Positions 54,463 to 62,070 of a stretch of 64,000 nt of DNA are shown here, piece by piece. Positions within the stretch are counted from its first letter, which is position 1. Each line of letters starts with the position of its first letter. The notes under the pieces were generated by a model. That model searched no databases. It saw only the letters and a list, made by a program, of their open reading frames with translations, and had not been told where the DNA came from. Made by a program: the position numbers and the translations under genes. This DNA comes from Haloplanus ruber (lineage in GTDB: Archaea; Halobacteriota; Halobacteria; Halobacteriales; Haloferacaceae). The DNA lies in contig NZ_JANHDK010000005.1 of the NCBI RefSeq assembly GCF_024494725.1, forward strand, positions 1 through 64,000. Reading direction: 5' to 3'.

Positions 54463-55605
54463 TCACTCGAACCGGTCCAGACGGAACATCTCGATGGCGT
54501 GATCGGTATCGCCGTCGGCGGTCAGATCCGCGAGAATCTCGCCGATGACGCTCGCGAACTTGAAGCCGTGACCCGAGAAGCCGGCGCCGACGGTCACCTG
54601 CGGATGTTCGGGCAGGGTATCGAGGATGAAGTGTTCGTCGGGGGTGTTGGTGAACATGCAGGTGGCGAGGCTCATCGTCGGCCCGGCGGCTTCGGGGAAG
54701 TACTTCTCGGTGAAGTCTCGCAGGAGCACCTCGTCGGCCCGGCCGGGGTCGGTGTCGTAGTCGTCCGGGTCGACCGTCTCGTCGAAGTGGTGGTACTTCC
54801 CGAGTTTGAACCCGGGCACGTCGTAGACCGGGAAGCCGTAGAATCGACCTTCCGGAACCTCGATGTTCCACACGGGGAGGGTTTCAGGCTCGAACAGTTC
54901 GGGTGTCTGCGGCTGGAACCACGCGAGCGCCTGCCGTTCCGGCACCGCCAGTCCCGACAGGGCGTCGGCGAGCTTGTAGTTCCACGCCCCCGCCGCGAGG
55001 ACGAGCCGTTCGGCCTCGTAGACCGCCTTGTCGGTCCAGACGCGAACGCCGCCGTCGGCGGTCGGCACCCAGTCCTGGACGGCCTCGCGGGCCCGAATCT
55101 CGGCGCCTGCGGCCTGTGCCTGCTCCGTGTGTCCGATGATGGACTGCTCGGGGACGACGAAGCCGCCGTCCTCTTGGTAGAGCGCGCGGTAGTCCGCCGG
55201 AAGGTCGTAGCCGGGGAACCGCTCGTTTAGCTCCGCGCCCGTCAACACCTCGTGTGGGATGTCGTGTTCCTCACAGGAGCGGCGCGACCCCTCGAACACC
55301 ACGTTCCCCTGCGGCCCGGCGTCGATAGAGCCGGTCCGGTGGATCACGGGTCGTCCCGTCTCCTCGGCCAACTCGTCCCAAAGCTCGTACGCCCGCTCGA
55401 TCAGTGGGATGTAGGATGGATGCTCGTAGTACGCCCGCCGGATGATCCGGGTGATGCCGTGCGAGGAGCCCTGCGTGTGCGGGATATCGAACCGCTCCAG
55501 TCCCAGCACATCGATTCCCCGGTCGGCTAGGTGATACGCGGTTGCGCTGCCCATGCCCCCGACGCCGACGACGATCACGTCCCGACGCTCGTCGTTCGAA
55601 CTCAT
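54463..55605 (-). CDS. Monomeric-sarcosine-oxidase-like flavoenzyme (SolA/MSOX type)
   Basis: This 380-residue DAO-family flavoenzyme has the FAD-binding VIVVGVGGMGSATAYHLA and LERFDIPHTQGSSHG. C316 in CMFTNTPDEHF matches the cysteine that covalently binds FAD in monomeric sarcosine oxidase and N-methyltryptophan oxidase. It oxidises an N-methyl amine (sarcosine, dimethylglycine or an N-methyl amino acid), releasing formaldehyde and hydrogen peroxide. It lacks a folate domain, unlike its neighbour. It is the first leftward gene from the divergent control region. Confidence 0.88.
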   Translation of the reverse strand: MSSNDERRDVIVVGVGGMGSATAYHLADRGIDVLGLERFDIPHTQGSSHGITRIIRRAYYEHPSYIPLIERAYELWDELAEETGRPVIHRTGSIDAGPQGNVVFEGSRRSCEEHDIPHEVLTGAELNERFPGYDLPADYRALYQEDGGFVVPEQSIIGHTEQAQAAGAEIRAREAVQDWVPTADGGVRVWTDKAVYEAERLVLAAGAWNYKLADALSGLAVPERQALAWFQPQTPELFEPETLPVWNIEVPEGRFYGFPVYDVPGFKLGKYHHFDETVDPDDYDTDPGRADEVLLRDFTEKYFPEAAGPTMSLATCMFTNTPDEHFILDTLPEHPQVTVGAGFSGHGFKFASVIGEILADLTADGDTDHAIEMFRLDRFE

Positions 55606-55794
55606 ACGGCGCGGTTTGGAGGGGAGGGTATTGACGCTTTGGTCCGGTTGCACGGATCGGGAACGAGCTCAAATTAACAGCACTATCTTTGTTACTATCT
55701 ACCGGCGCGCGACCATCGTCTACGGGCGCTGACTTATACGCCCGAGATAACGCAGGTGTACGCTTATGTGTGGACAGAATAACTATCATTATCG
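55606..55794. promoter_or_regulatory. Divergent control region of the betaine island
   Basis: This region separates the leftward oxidase operon from the rightward methyltransferase operon. It contains two rightward TATA-like boxes (cttatac ~55732-55738; cttatg 55763-55768). The latter is 29 nt before the ATG at 55795, so that gene is leaderless. It also has an AT-rich patch (caaattaac, ~55671). The word ACTATC occurs three times (55682, 55694, 55782), a candidate repeated operator. Confidence 0.5.
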
Positions 55795-57180
55795 ATGACA
55801 CATAACGACTCCGCGGCGGCCGGTGGTCACCCGAATCACCCGGAGATCGACCAGTCGGATCGGACGCTCCCCCGGAACCTGCGGCAAACCGGCGACCCGG
55901 GAATCGAAATGCTCGTCTCGACGCGGGTCCGAAAGTCGCCCTTTTTCGATAAGTCGTTCAACGAGGAGGGGGCGTGGCGCTGTACGGTATACAATCGGAT
56001 CTACCACCCACGGGGATTCGTCGACCCCGAAGACGGCGGCGCGATGAAGGAGTACGAGGCGCTGACAGAGAGCGTGACGCTGTGGGACGTCGCGGTCGAG
56101 CGACAGATCCGGGTGAAAGGACCCGATGCCGAGGCACTCACCGACTACGTCATCACGCGTGACGCGACGGGGATCGATCCGATGCACGGGAAGTACGTCA
56201 TCCTCTGTAACGAGGACGGCGGCATCCTGAACGACCCGATCCTCCTCCGGGTCGCGGACGACGAGTTCTGGTTTTCCATCTCCGACTCGACGCTCATGCA
56301 GTGGCTCCAGGGCGTCAACGTCGGGATGGACTTCGACGTCGAAATCGACGAAATCGACGTAGCCCCGATGCAGATCCAGGGGCCACTCTCGGAGGACGTG
56401 TTGGTCGACGTCGTGGGCGAGGCGGTCAGCGACATCCCCTACTACGGGCTGATGGAGGCGGAGATAAACGGCTGTCCGGTGCTGGTGAGTCAGACCGGCT
56501 TCTCCGGCGAGAAGGGGTTCGAGATCTACGTCAGGGACGCGAGCGAGAACGCCGAGCGGGTGTGGGATCCGGTGATGGAGACGGTCAAGGCCCACGGCGG
56601 CCGACAGATCGCACCGGGACACCACCGCCGGATCGCGGCGGGCATCCTCTCGTGGGGGCAGGACATGGACCACGAGACGTCGCCGTTCCAGGTCAACCTC
56701 GGCTATCAGGTTCCCGACGACAAGGAGGCCGATTATGTCGGCAAGGAAGCACTCGAACGTCAGCAGGAACTGATCGAGAACGGCGAGTATCCATTCTCCC
56801 TCAAGATGGTCGGGCTGAAGATCGCCGGGGAGCCGATCCGGGAGTACGCGCCGGACTTTTGGATCGTCTCCGACCCCGACACCGGCAAGGAGTGTGGCTA
56901 CATGACCTCGCCGTGGTGGAACCCCGACCTCGAAACCAACATCGGGCTGGGGTTCGTGCCCGCCGAGACACTGCAGGCCGAGACGGACGCCCTGCTCGGC
57001 GACGAAATCTACGAGGAGGATCTCGATCTGGAGTTCGCGGTCCATCTGCCCGACGAGTACGCCGAGGAGCCGGGAGACCCCGTGTACGCAACCGTCGCGG
57101 AGGTGCCGTTCAAGGAGTCGGTCAACCCGAGCGCCCGCGAGCAGGCGAAACTGAACGCCCGTCAGGACGCCACGGAGTAG
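55795..57180 (+). CDS. GcvT/DmdA-like folate-dependent methyltransferase
   Basis: This 461-residue protein is a free-standing aminomethyltransferase-fold protein. Recognisable GcvT elements are GVxxDVAVERQIRVKGPDAEA-like spacing in LWDVAVERQIRVKG, VSQTGFSGEKGFEIYV, and the C-terminal barrel (GKECGYMTSPWW, GLGFVP). Its length and N-terminal extension (VSTRVRKSPFFDKS) are closer to DMSP demethylase DmdA and aryl-demethylase LigM than to the glycine-cleavage T protein. It probably transfers a methyl from a methylated substrate to tetrahydrofolate. It is followed 53 bases later by metF. Confidence 0.82.
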   Translation: MTHNDSAAAGGHPNHPEIDQSDRTLPRNLRQTGDPGIEMLVSTRVRKSPFFDKSFNEEGAWRCTVYNRIYHPRGFVDPEDGGAMKEYEALTESVTLWDVAVERQIRVKGPDAEALTDYVITRDATGIDPMHGKYVILCNEDGGILNDPILLRVADDEFWFSISDSTLMQWLQGVNVGMDFDVEIDEIDVAPMQIQGPLSEDVLVDVVGEAVSDIPYYGLMEAEINGCPVLVSQTGFSGEKGFEIYVRDASENAERVWDPVMETVKAHGGRQIAPGHHRRIAAGILSWGQDMDHETSPFQVNLGYQVPDDKEADYVGKEALERQQELIENGEYPFSLKMVGLKIAGEPIREYAPDFWIVSDPDTGKECGYMTSPWWNPDLETNIGLGFVPAETLQAETDALLGDEIYEEDLDLEFAVHLPDEYAEEPGDPVYATVAEVPFKESVNPSAREQAKLNARQDATE

Positions 57181-57233
57181 CCCCCGACAGCCCTAACAGC
57201 CAGCCGACCTAACGTCAGACGCCCGGATTCGAC

Positions 57234-58082
57234 ATGTCTCTCACCACACACGCCGACGACGCATCGAGCCTGCTCGTCGACCCGCGGTTCGAGCTGATGC
57301 CCTTCGACAGCTTCGAGGGGCAGATGGAGCAACTCCCCGAGGGCGCCGAGATTGCGGTCACCGCCTCGCCACAGCTCGGCCTCGACGCCACGGTGGAGTG
57401 GTCGGAGAAGGCAGCGGCGCGTGGCTACGATCCCATTCCGCACCTCGCCGCCCGCTACGTGCGGGACGCGGACCACCTCGACGAGATGGCCGGGCGACTC
57501 GCCGACGCGGGCGTCACCGATATCTTCGTCCCGGGTGGGGACCGCGAAGACCCCATCGGCGAGTTCGAGGCGGCTCACGACCTCCTCGTGGCTCTCGACG
57601 ACCTCGATTACTCCTTCGAGGAGGTGGGTATCACCGGCTACCCCGAAGGACACGACTTTCTCGACGACCGGACGCTAGCCACGGCCATGGAGCGGAAAGC
57701 CCCCCACGCGACGTATCTCACGACGCAACTCTGTTACGACCCCGAGACAATCCGGCGGTGGATCGAGGGGGTCCGTGACCGCGGGATCGACCTCCCCGTC
57801 GAAGTCGGTATTCCCGGCGTGATGAAGTACCAGCGCCTGCTGAGCATCTCCCAGAAGGTTGGCGTCGGCGATTCGGTGCGCTTTCTCCGCAAGACCAGCG
57901 GTATCGTCGGGTTTGTCCGCCAACTCGTCGGATCGCGCGGGAAATACACCCCCGACGACCTGGTCGACGGGCTGGCACCGTACGCTGCCGACCCCGACTA
58001 CGGCATCCGGGGCCTCCACATCTACACGTTCAACCAAACGGCCGACACCGAGGCGTGGCGTCGCGGACGGATCGACGAGTGA
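57234..58082 (+). CDS. metF: Methylenetetrahydrofolate reductase (MetF)
   Basis: This 282-residue TIM-barrel flavoprotein interconverts 5,10-methylene- and 5-methyl-THF. Conserved segments are EIAVTASP, DPIPHLAARYVRD, DIFVPGGDREDP, VGITGYPEGHDF and GLHIYTFNQTADTEAW. It is slightly shorter than E. coli MetF. Beside a methyltransferase that would yield 5-methyl-THF, it probably runs in the oxidative direction, feeding the methyl to the folate C1 pool. Co-transcription with the gene at 55795 is likely. Confidence 0.88.
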   Translation: MSLTTHADDASSLLVDPRFELMPFDSFEGQMEQLPEGAEIAVTASPQLGLDATVEWSEKAAARGYDPIPHLAARYVRDADHLDEMAGRLADAGVTDIFVPGGDREDPIGEFEAAHDLLVALDDLDYSFEEVGITGYPEGHDFLDDRTLATAMERKAPHATYLTTQLCYDPETIRRWIEGVRDRGIDLPVEVGIPGVMKYQRLLSISQKVGVGDSVRFLRKTSGIVGFVRQLVGSRGKYTPDDLVDGLAPYAADPDYGIRGLHIYTFNQTADTEAWRRGRIDE

Positions 58083-58101
58083 CGAGCAACCTCACGGAGA
58101 A

Positions 58102-58139
58102 CCGACCGAATGATTCGTTCGCAAGAATATATCGGTCGG
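58102..58139 (+). terminator. Stem-loop downstream of metF
   Basis: A perfect 8-bp inverted repeat, ccgaccga (58102-58109) and tcggtcgg (58132-58139), encloses a 22-base loop. It starts 20 bases after the metF stop, with a nested cgaat-g-attcg hairpin at 58107-58117. There is no T tract, so it may be a 3'-end processing or stabilising structure rather than a terminator. Confidence 0.4.
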
Positions 58140-58181
58140 ATCGTCACCACACCATCGTGTTGGCTGAAAAACACGAACACG

Positions 58182-58203
58182 TTACTTAAGAGCCTCACGT
58201 GAG
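58182..58203 (+). promoter_or_regulatory. Promoter and palindrome of the Rieske oxygenase gene
   Basis: A TATA-like ttacttaag (58182-58190) is followed by the perfect 10-bp palindrome ctcacgtgag (58194-58203). The predicted transcription start is near 58215, so the palindrome lies between the TATA box and the start site, where a repressor would block the polymerase. The leader is about 32 nt. Confidence 0.5.
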
Positions 58204-58246
58204 ACAGGTCAGGGACTTTGGGGTCACGTCGTCGATGTGATGATAC

Positions 58247-59389
58247 ATGACACGGTGGAACGACGGCGTCGCGGAACTGAATGCCGTGAGCCCCGATATC
58301 ACCGACGAGACGAACGCCCTGCCGGCGAAATACTTCACCGACCCGGACGTGTGGGAGATGGAGAAAGAGAAGGTATTCGGGCGGTACTGGATCTACGCGG
58401 GTCACGAGAACTGTATCCCCGACGCGGGTGACTACTTCACTCGCACCGTCGGCGACAAGCAGGTCATCGTCGCCCGCGACGACGACGGGACGGTGCGTGC
58501 GTTCTACAACGTCTGTGCCCACCGCGGGTCGAAGATGGTCGAGGACACGCCGATGACCGACCCCGGAAACATGGATCGGATCCAGTGTCCGTACCACCTC
58601 TGGACGTACGACCTCGACGGCGACCTGCGGAGCACGCCACGGAGCTTCGAGGAGGCGAGTCTCAACCCGGATCTCGACGATTCGGACGTCTCCGGCCTCG
58701 ATCCCGACGAAAACGGCTTACTCGAGGTCCAGACCGACAGCATCGGCCCGCTGGTCTTTCTGAACTTCGCCGACGATCCGCCACATACCCTCGACGAACA
58801 GGCCGGGAGGATGAAGACACGACTGGAGTCGCTGCCGCTCGAGGAGTACCAGCACGCCCGTCGGTACGTCTCCGAGGTGGAGTGCAACTGGAAGACCTTC
58901 GGGGGCAACTACTCGGAGTGTGACCACTGCCAGGCGAACCACCAAGACTGGATCACGGGGATCCAACTCGACGAGTCGGAACTGGAAGTCAACGACTACC
59001 ACTGGGTCCTCCACTACACCCACGAGGAGGACATCGAGGACGAACTCCGCATCCACGACGAACACGAGGCGCAGTTCCACTACCTCTGGCCCAACTTCAC
59101 GGTCAACATGTACGGCACCGCCGACGGCTACGGCACCTACATCATCGACCCCATCGACGAGGGTCGCTTCCAGTTGATCGCGGACTACTACTTCGCGGAC
59201 CCGGACCTCAGCGCGGACGAGGAGGAGTTCATCCGGACCAGCCGACAGCTGCAGGAAGAGGACTTCGAACTGGTCGAACGCCAGTACGAGGGGCTCACGT
59301 CCGGCGCGCTCGGGCAGGGACAGCTCGGCCCGAACGAACACACCCTCCACCGCTTCCACCGACTCGCCCAGGAGGCGTACAACGCGTGA
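58247..59389 (+). CDS. Rieske oxygenase alpha subunit, quaternary-amine type (glycine-betaine monooxygenase-like)
   Basis: This 380-residue Rieske non-haem iron oxygenase has the 2Fe-2S ligands C90-H92 (CAHRG) and C114-H117 (CPYHLW). The bridging residue is E224, followed by the iron ligands H227 and H232 in the segment NYSECDHCQANH. A glutamate rather than aspartate bridge is the mark of the CntA/GbcA/stachydrine-demethylase group, which removes a methyl from quaternary amines. With dimethylglycine and sarcosine enzymes beside it, glycine betaine to dimethylglycine plus formaldehyde is the best guess. No reductase (GbcB-type) gene is adjacent. Confidence 0.88.
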   Translation: MTRWNDGVAELNAVSPDITDETNALPAKYFTDPDVWEMEKEKVFGRYWIYAGHENCIPDAGDYFTRTVGDKQVIVARDDDGTVRAFYNVCAHRGSKMVEDTPMTDPGNMDRIQCPYHLWTYDLDGDLRSTPRSFEEASLNPDLDDSDVSGLDPDENGLLEVQTDSIGPLVFLNFADDPPHTLDEQAGRMKTRLESLPLEEYQHARRYVSEVECNWKTFGGNYSECDHCQANHQDWITGIQLDESELEVNDYHWVLHYTHEEDIEDELRIHDEHEAQFHYLWPNFTVNMYGTADGYGTYIIDPIDEGRFQLIADYYFADPDLSADEEEFIRTSRQLQEEDFELVERQYEGLTSGALGQGQLGPNEHTLHRFHRLAQEAYNA

Positions 59390-59733
59390 CGGCCGACGAC
59401 GCCCCGTTCGTGGCGTGCTGTCCCGACTGCGCCGAGCGGACGACGGCGTCCGACCCCAACGAGGTGGTGGCCTTCTACCGCCGGCACCACGCGGTCACCG
59501 GCCACGACGTGACGTGGGAGCGGATGCCCTCGTTGGGGACCAACCTCCCCGCCGACCCCGACATCGACGCCGTCGTCGCGGCGCTCGACGACTCGCCCGT
59601 CGCTCTCGGCGCGGTCAGCGCAGCGGCGAGCGAGTGGGGCTGGACCGTCGGCGAAACGCTCGATGCGGTCCACGACCGACGGCTGACCGGCGCCCTCTGG
59701 GAGCCACGGGACGACCACGTCGCTCTCGTCTGA
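59386..59733 (+). CDS. Small zinc-finger/winged-helix-like protein coupled to the Rieske gene
   Basis: This 115-residue protein begins CCPDC (C11, C12, C15). H34, H35 and H40 follow in YRRHHAVTGHD, a likely C2H2-type zinc site. Its C-terminal ~50 residues look winged-helix-like: GAVSAAASEWGWTVGETLDAV, then a wing ending WEPRDDHVALV. The GTG start overlaps the oxygenase stop as GTGA, so the two are translated together. It could be a local regulator or an accessory protein for the oxygenase. No known family is claimed. Confidence 0.7.
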   Translation: MTADDAPFVACCPDCAERTTASDPNEVVAFYRRHHAVTGHDVTWERMPSLGTNLPADPDIDAVVAALDDSPVALGAVSAAASEWGWTVGETLDAVHDRRLTGALWEPRDDHVALV

Positions 59734-59964
59734 GCGAACCTATCACTTTCAGCGTAACTACGTACGTCCGACACGTTGTACGCAACCGATTAGCCCGACC
59801 CGCCGGAATCGGAAACTATGCAAAAGTGAGACGGAACTCGCCAGTGTTTGTAAATTAACGAGCGGTGTGTGGACAATTCACAATGTGTACTGTGGTTGTT
59901 GCTCGCGGGGCGACCTATCAATAGACGAAATATTCTGCGTTCGTATGTGTTAACGGAGACATCC

Positions 59965-60255
59965 TCACTCCCCCGTCTCGCGCAAGAACACGGTCCCGGT
60001 GCTTCGGACGACGACGGCGTACCCCCCGTAGGAGAAGGTGAGACAGCCGTCGGACGGGTGCCCGTCGTCCCCGGTGTCCCACAGTCCGTCGAGGGCAGCC
60101 ACGTTGATGCGGGAGTCCAGTGGCGGGAGGTCGTCCGGATCGGTGTCCGCAAGCGAGGCGACGGCATCGACGATGTCGTCGCTCAGGGAGTCCCCTGCCG
60201 TCCCGTCGTGGTGGACGCGATGGATCTCGTCGGGGTCCGTGATACCAGTACTCAT
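59965..60255 (-). CDS. HalOD1 output-domain protein
   Basis: This 96-residue protein matches the haloarchaeal HalOD1 output domain. It has an N-terminal helical region (SLSDDIVDAVASLADTDPDDL), then LPPLDSRINVAALDGLWD and a C-terminal beta-sheet GGYAVVVRSTGTVFLRE. HalOD1 proteins are putative signalling outputs with unknown mechanism. It follows the Bat-type gene by 61 bases and has its own TATA-like element (cataaac, ~60308-60314) and a hairpin touching the start codon. The gap 59734-59964 holds nothing recognisable. Confidence 0.82.
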   Translation of the reverse strand: MSTGITDPDEIHRVHHDGTAGDSLSDDIVDAVASLADTDPDDLPPLDSRINVAALDGLWDTGDDGHPSDGCLTFSYGGYAVVVRSTGTVFLRETGE

Positions 60256-60256
60256 A

Positions 60257-60272
60257 CCCGAATAAGTTCGGG
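60257..60272 (-). promoter_or_regulatory. Hairpin abutting the HalOD1 start codon
   Basis: A perfect inverted repeat, cccgaa-taag-ttcggg (60257-60272), ends one base before the ATG of the HalOD1 gene. In the mRNA it would fold over the ribosome-binding region. As DNA it could be an operator. Which applies cannot be told from sequence alone. Confidence 0.45.
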
Positions 60273-60316
60273 CAGGCCGTTGACTCTCCGGGTGTCTCAC
60301 CTGTGCCGTTTATGTC

Positions 60317-60964
60317 TCACCCGTCGGACAGGATCGTCCGCTCGATGAGTCGCGAGGTGCCGCGCCGGATGCGGCCGCCGACGGCCGTCGGGGAGATGTC
60401 GAGTGTCTCGGCCAGTTCCTGTAGCGAGGTGTCGCGGGGTTCCTCGAAGTAGCCCGCCTCGTAGGCGGCCAGCAGCGCGTCGCGCTGGGGATCGGTGAGT
60501 CCCACGCCGCCGTCGACGGTGAACTCGTCGAGGCTGTAGATATGGTCGATGCGAAAGTCGATGTCCTCGCCGTCGCAGTGCTCCCAGAGCGCGCTCAGCG
60601 CCTCTCGGTCTGGGAGTTGCATCCGGACCGACCAGCCGGTGTCGGTCCCCTTGGCTTCGAGCATGAGGCCACCCATCTCGGTCGTGATTGGCGAGACGAG
60701 TTTCGTTCCCGGGGTGTGTTGGAGCCGGTAGATCCGCGTGGTCGATGCCTCGGCGATCAGCGTCGACGCCTCGACGGTGTGGTCGCCGTCGAGCGCCGCT
60801 TCGAAGTTCGCAAACGCGTCCGACTCGACTAGGAAGAAGAACATCCCCGTCTCGGGGTCGGTCGCCGTATGCGAAACCACCTGAATCGACGCCTCCGTCT
60901 CGCGGACGGTGGGCGTGAGCGCCAGATCCGGGTGGTTGATCTCGACCACGGCGATGAGGCTCAT
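60317..60964 (-). CDS. Bat-type helix-turn-helix regulator
   Basis: This 215-residue protein has an N-terminal sensor-like half (MSLIAVVEINHPDLALTPT) and a C-terminal Bat HTH_10 domain. The latter is recognised by VGLTDPQRDALLAAYEAGYF, then ELAETLDISPTAVGGRIRRG and RLIERTIL. Such proteins regulate nearby metabolic or light-response genes. It lies 93 bases after a fumarylacetoacetase-family gene in the same direction. It is a candidate regulator of the neighbouring betaine island or of that hydrolase. Confidence 0.88.
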   Translation of the reverse strand: MSLIAVVEINHPDLALTPTVRETEASIQVVSHTATDPETGMFFFLVESDAFANFEAALDGDHTVEASTLIAEASTTRIYRLQHTPGTKLVSPITTEMGGLMLEAKGTDTGWSVRMQLPDREALSALWEHCDGEDIDFRIDHIYSLDEFTVDGGVGLTDPQRDALLAAYEAGYFEEPRDTSLQELAETLDISPTAVGGRIRRGTSRLIERTILSDG

Positions 60965-61057
60965 CTCACCACCCCCGTCGCGTCCGCGCGGACGGCAACT
61001 CCGACGGGTCCGTGCATGTCCTCTCTCGGGTGGCGGATCGACTTTACCGTTTGGGAG

Positions 61058-61945
61058 CTACCGGTGGCGACAGACGTTGGTGAGTGTGCCGACGCCTTCG
61101 ACGCCGACGGCCACGTGGTCGCCGTCGTCGAGCGCGACCGGTGGATCACGGGACGTTCCGACGCCGGGAGGTGTGCCCGTGAAAATCAGGTCGCCGGGAT
61201 GGAGGGTGAACGCCCGACTGCACGCGGCGACGAGTTCGTCCAGCCCGAAGATGAAGTTCGCGGTCGTCGAGTCCTGTAGGCGCTCCCCGTTCACCTCCGT
61301 CCAGACGTCGAGGTCGTGGGGGTCCGCTATCTCGTCCAGCGTCACCAGTTCCGGGCCGAGGGGGGCGAAGGTGTCGAGGCTCTTGCCCCGGACCCACTGC
61401 CCGTCGCGTTCCTGCAGGTCACGGGCGGTCACGTCGTTGCCGGCGGTGATCCCGGCGACGTACTCCCACGCCTCGTCGACCGGCACGTCGCGGGCCTCCC
61501 GACCGACGACGGCGACGAGTTCCGCCTCGTAGTCGACCGCCGAGGTGTACGACGGGTCCCAGGTCACCGCGTCCCCGGGGTCCGTGATCGCCGTCGGGAA
61601 CTTCGAGAAGAGCACGGGGTCGTCGGGGATGTCGAGATCCAACTCGCGGGCGTGGTCCTCGTAATTTAGCCCGACACAGACCACCTTCCCCGGATCGGTC
61701 ACCGGGGCGTGGCGACGACAGTCGTCGAGAGAGACCGTCGCCGTCCCGTGTTCGGTCGCGTACGCGACCGCCATGGACGCCTTCTCGATCCAATTCCATC
61801 GCTCCAGAAGCCCCGACAGCCGTCGCGGCACGTCGATCCCGGCCGCGTGGCCCGCCGCCGGGAGGTCGATCACGGTTTCGTCGTCCACGACGGCGCCACA
61901 CCACGGCCGCTCCGACGCCGACGTGCTGAACTGACCCAGACGCAT
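61058..61945 (-). CDS. Fumarylacetoacetate-hydrolase-family protein
   Basis: This 295-residue FAH-fold protein has the metal-binding pattern VDYEAELVAVVG (two Glu) and, later, AGNDVTARDLQ (Asp), with the loop GKSLDTFAPLGP. The N-terminal cap contains CVGLNYEDHARE. It hydrolyses, isomerises or decarboxylates a 2-oxo or diketo acid; the substrate is unknown. A gtttata TATA box (61970-61976) is 28 nt upstream, giving a leaderless mRNA. No aromatic-catabolism partner is adjacent. Confidence 0.85.
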   Translation of the reverse strand: MRLGQFSTSASERPWCGAVVDDETVIDLPAAGHAAGIDVPRRLSGLLERWNWIEKASMAVAYATEHGTATVSLDDCRRHAPVTDPGKVVCVGLNYEDHARELDLDIPDDPVLFSKFPTAITDPGDAVTWDPSYTSAVDYEAELVAVVGREARDVPVDEAWEYVAGITAGNDVTARDLQERDGQWVRGKSLDTFAPLGPELVTLDEIADPHDLDVWTEVNGERLQDSTTANFIFGLDELVAACSRAFTLHPGDLIFTGTPPGVGTSRDPPVALDDGDHVAVGVEGVGTLTNVCRHR

Positions 61946-62070
61946 CGGGCGTAGTACTCTCGCCGTCGGTATAAACTCCGGCGGCGGATCGAGCGCCGAG
62001 TACGCCCCGATCCCCCGACGCCGCGTCGCGAGGGTTTATGTCGGACCCCTCGTTTCTCCATGCAACTCCC

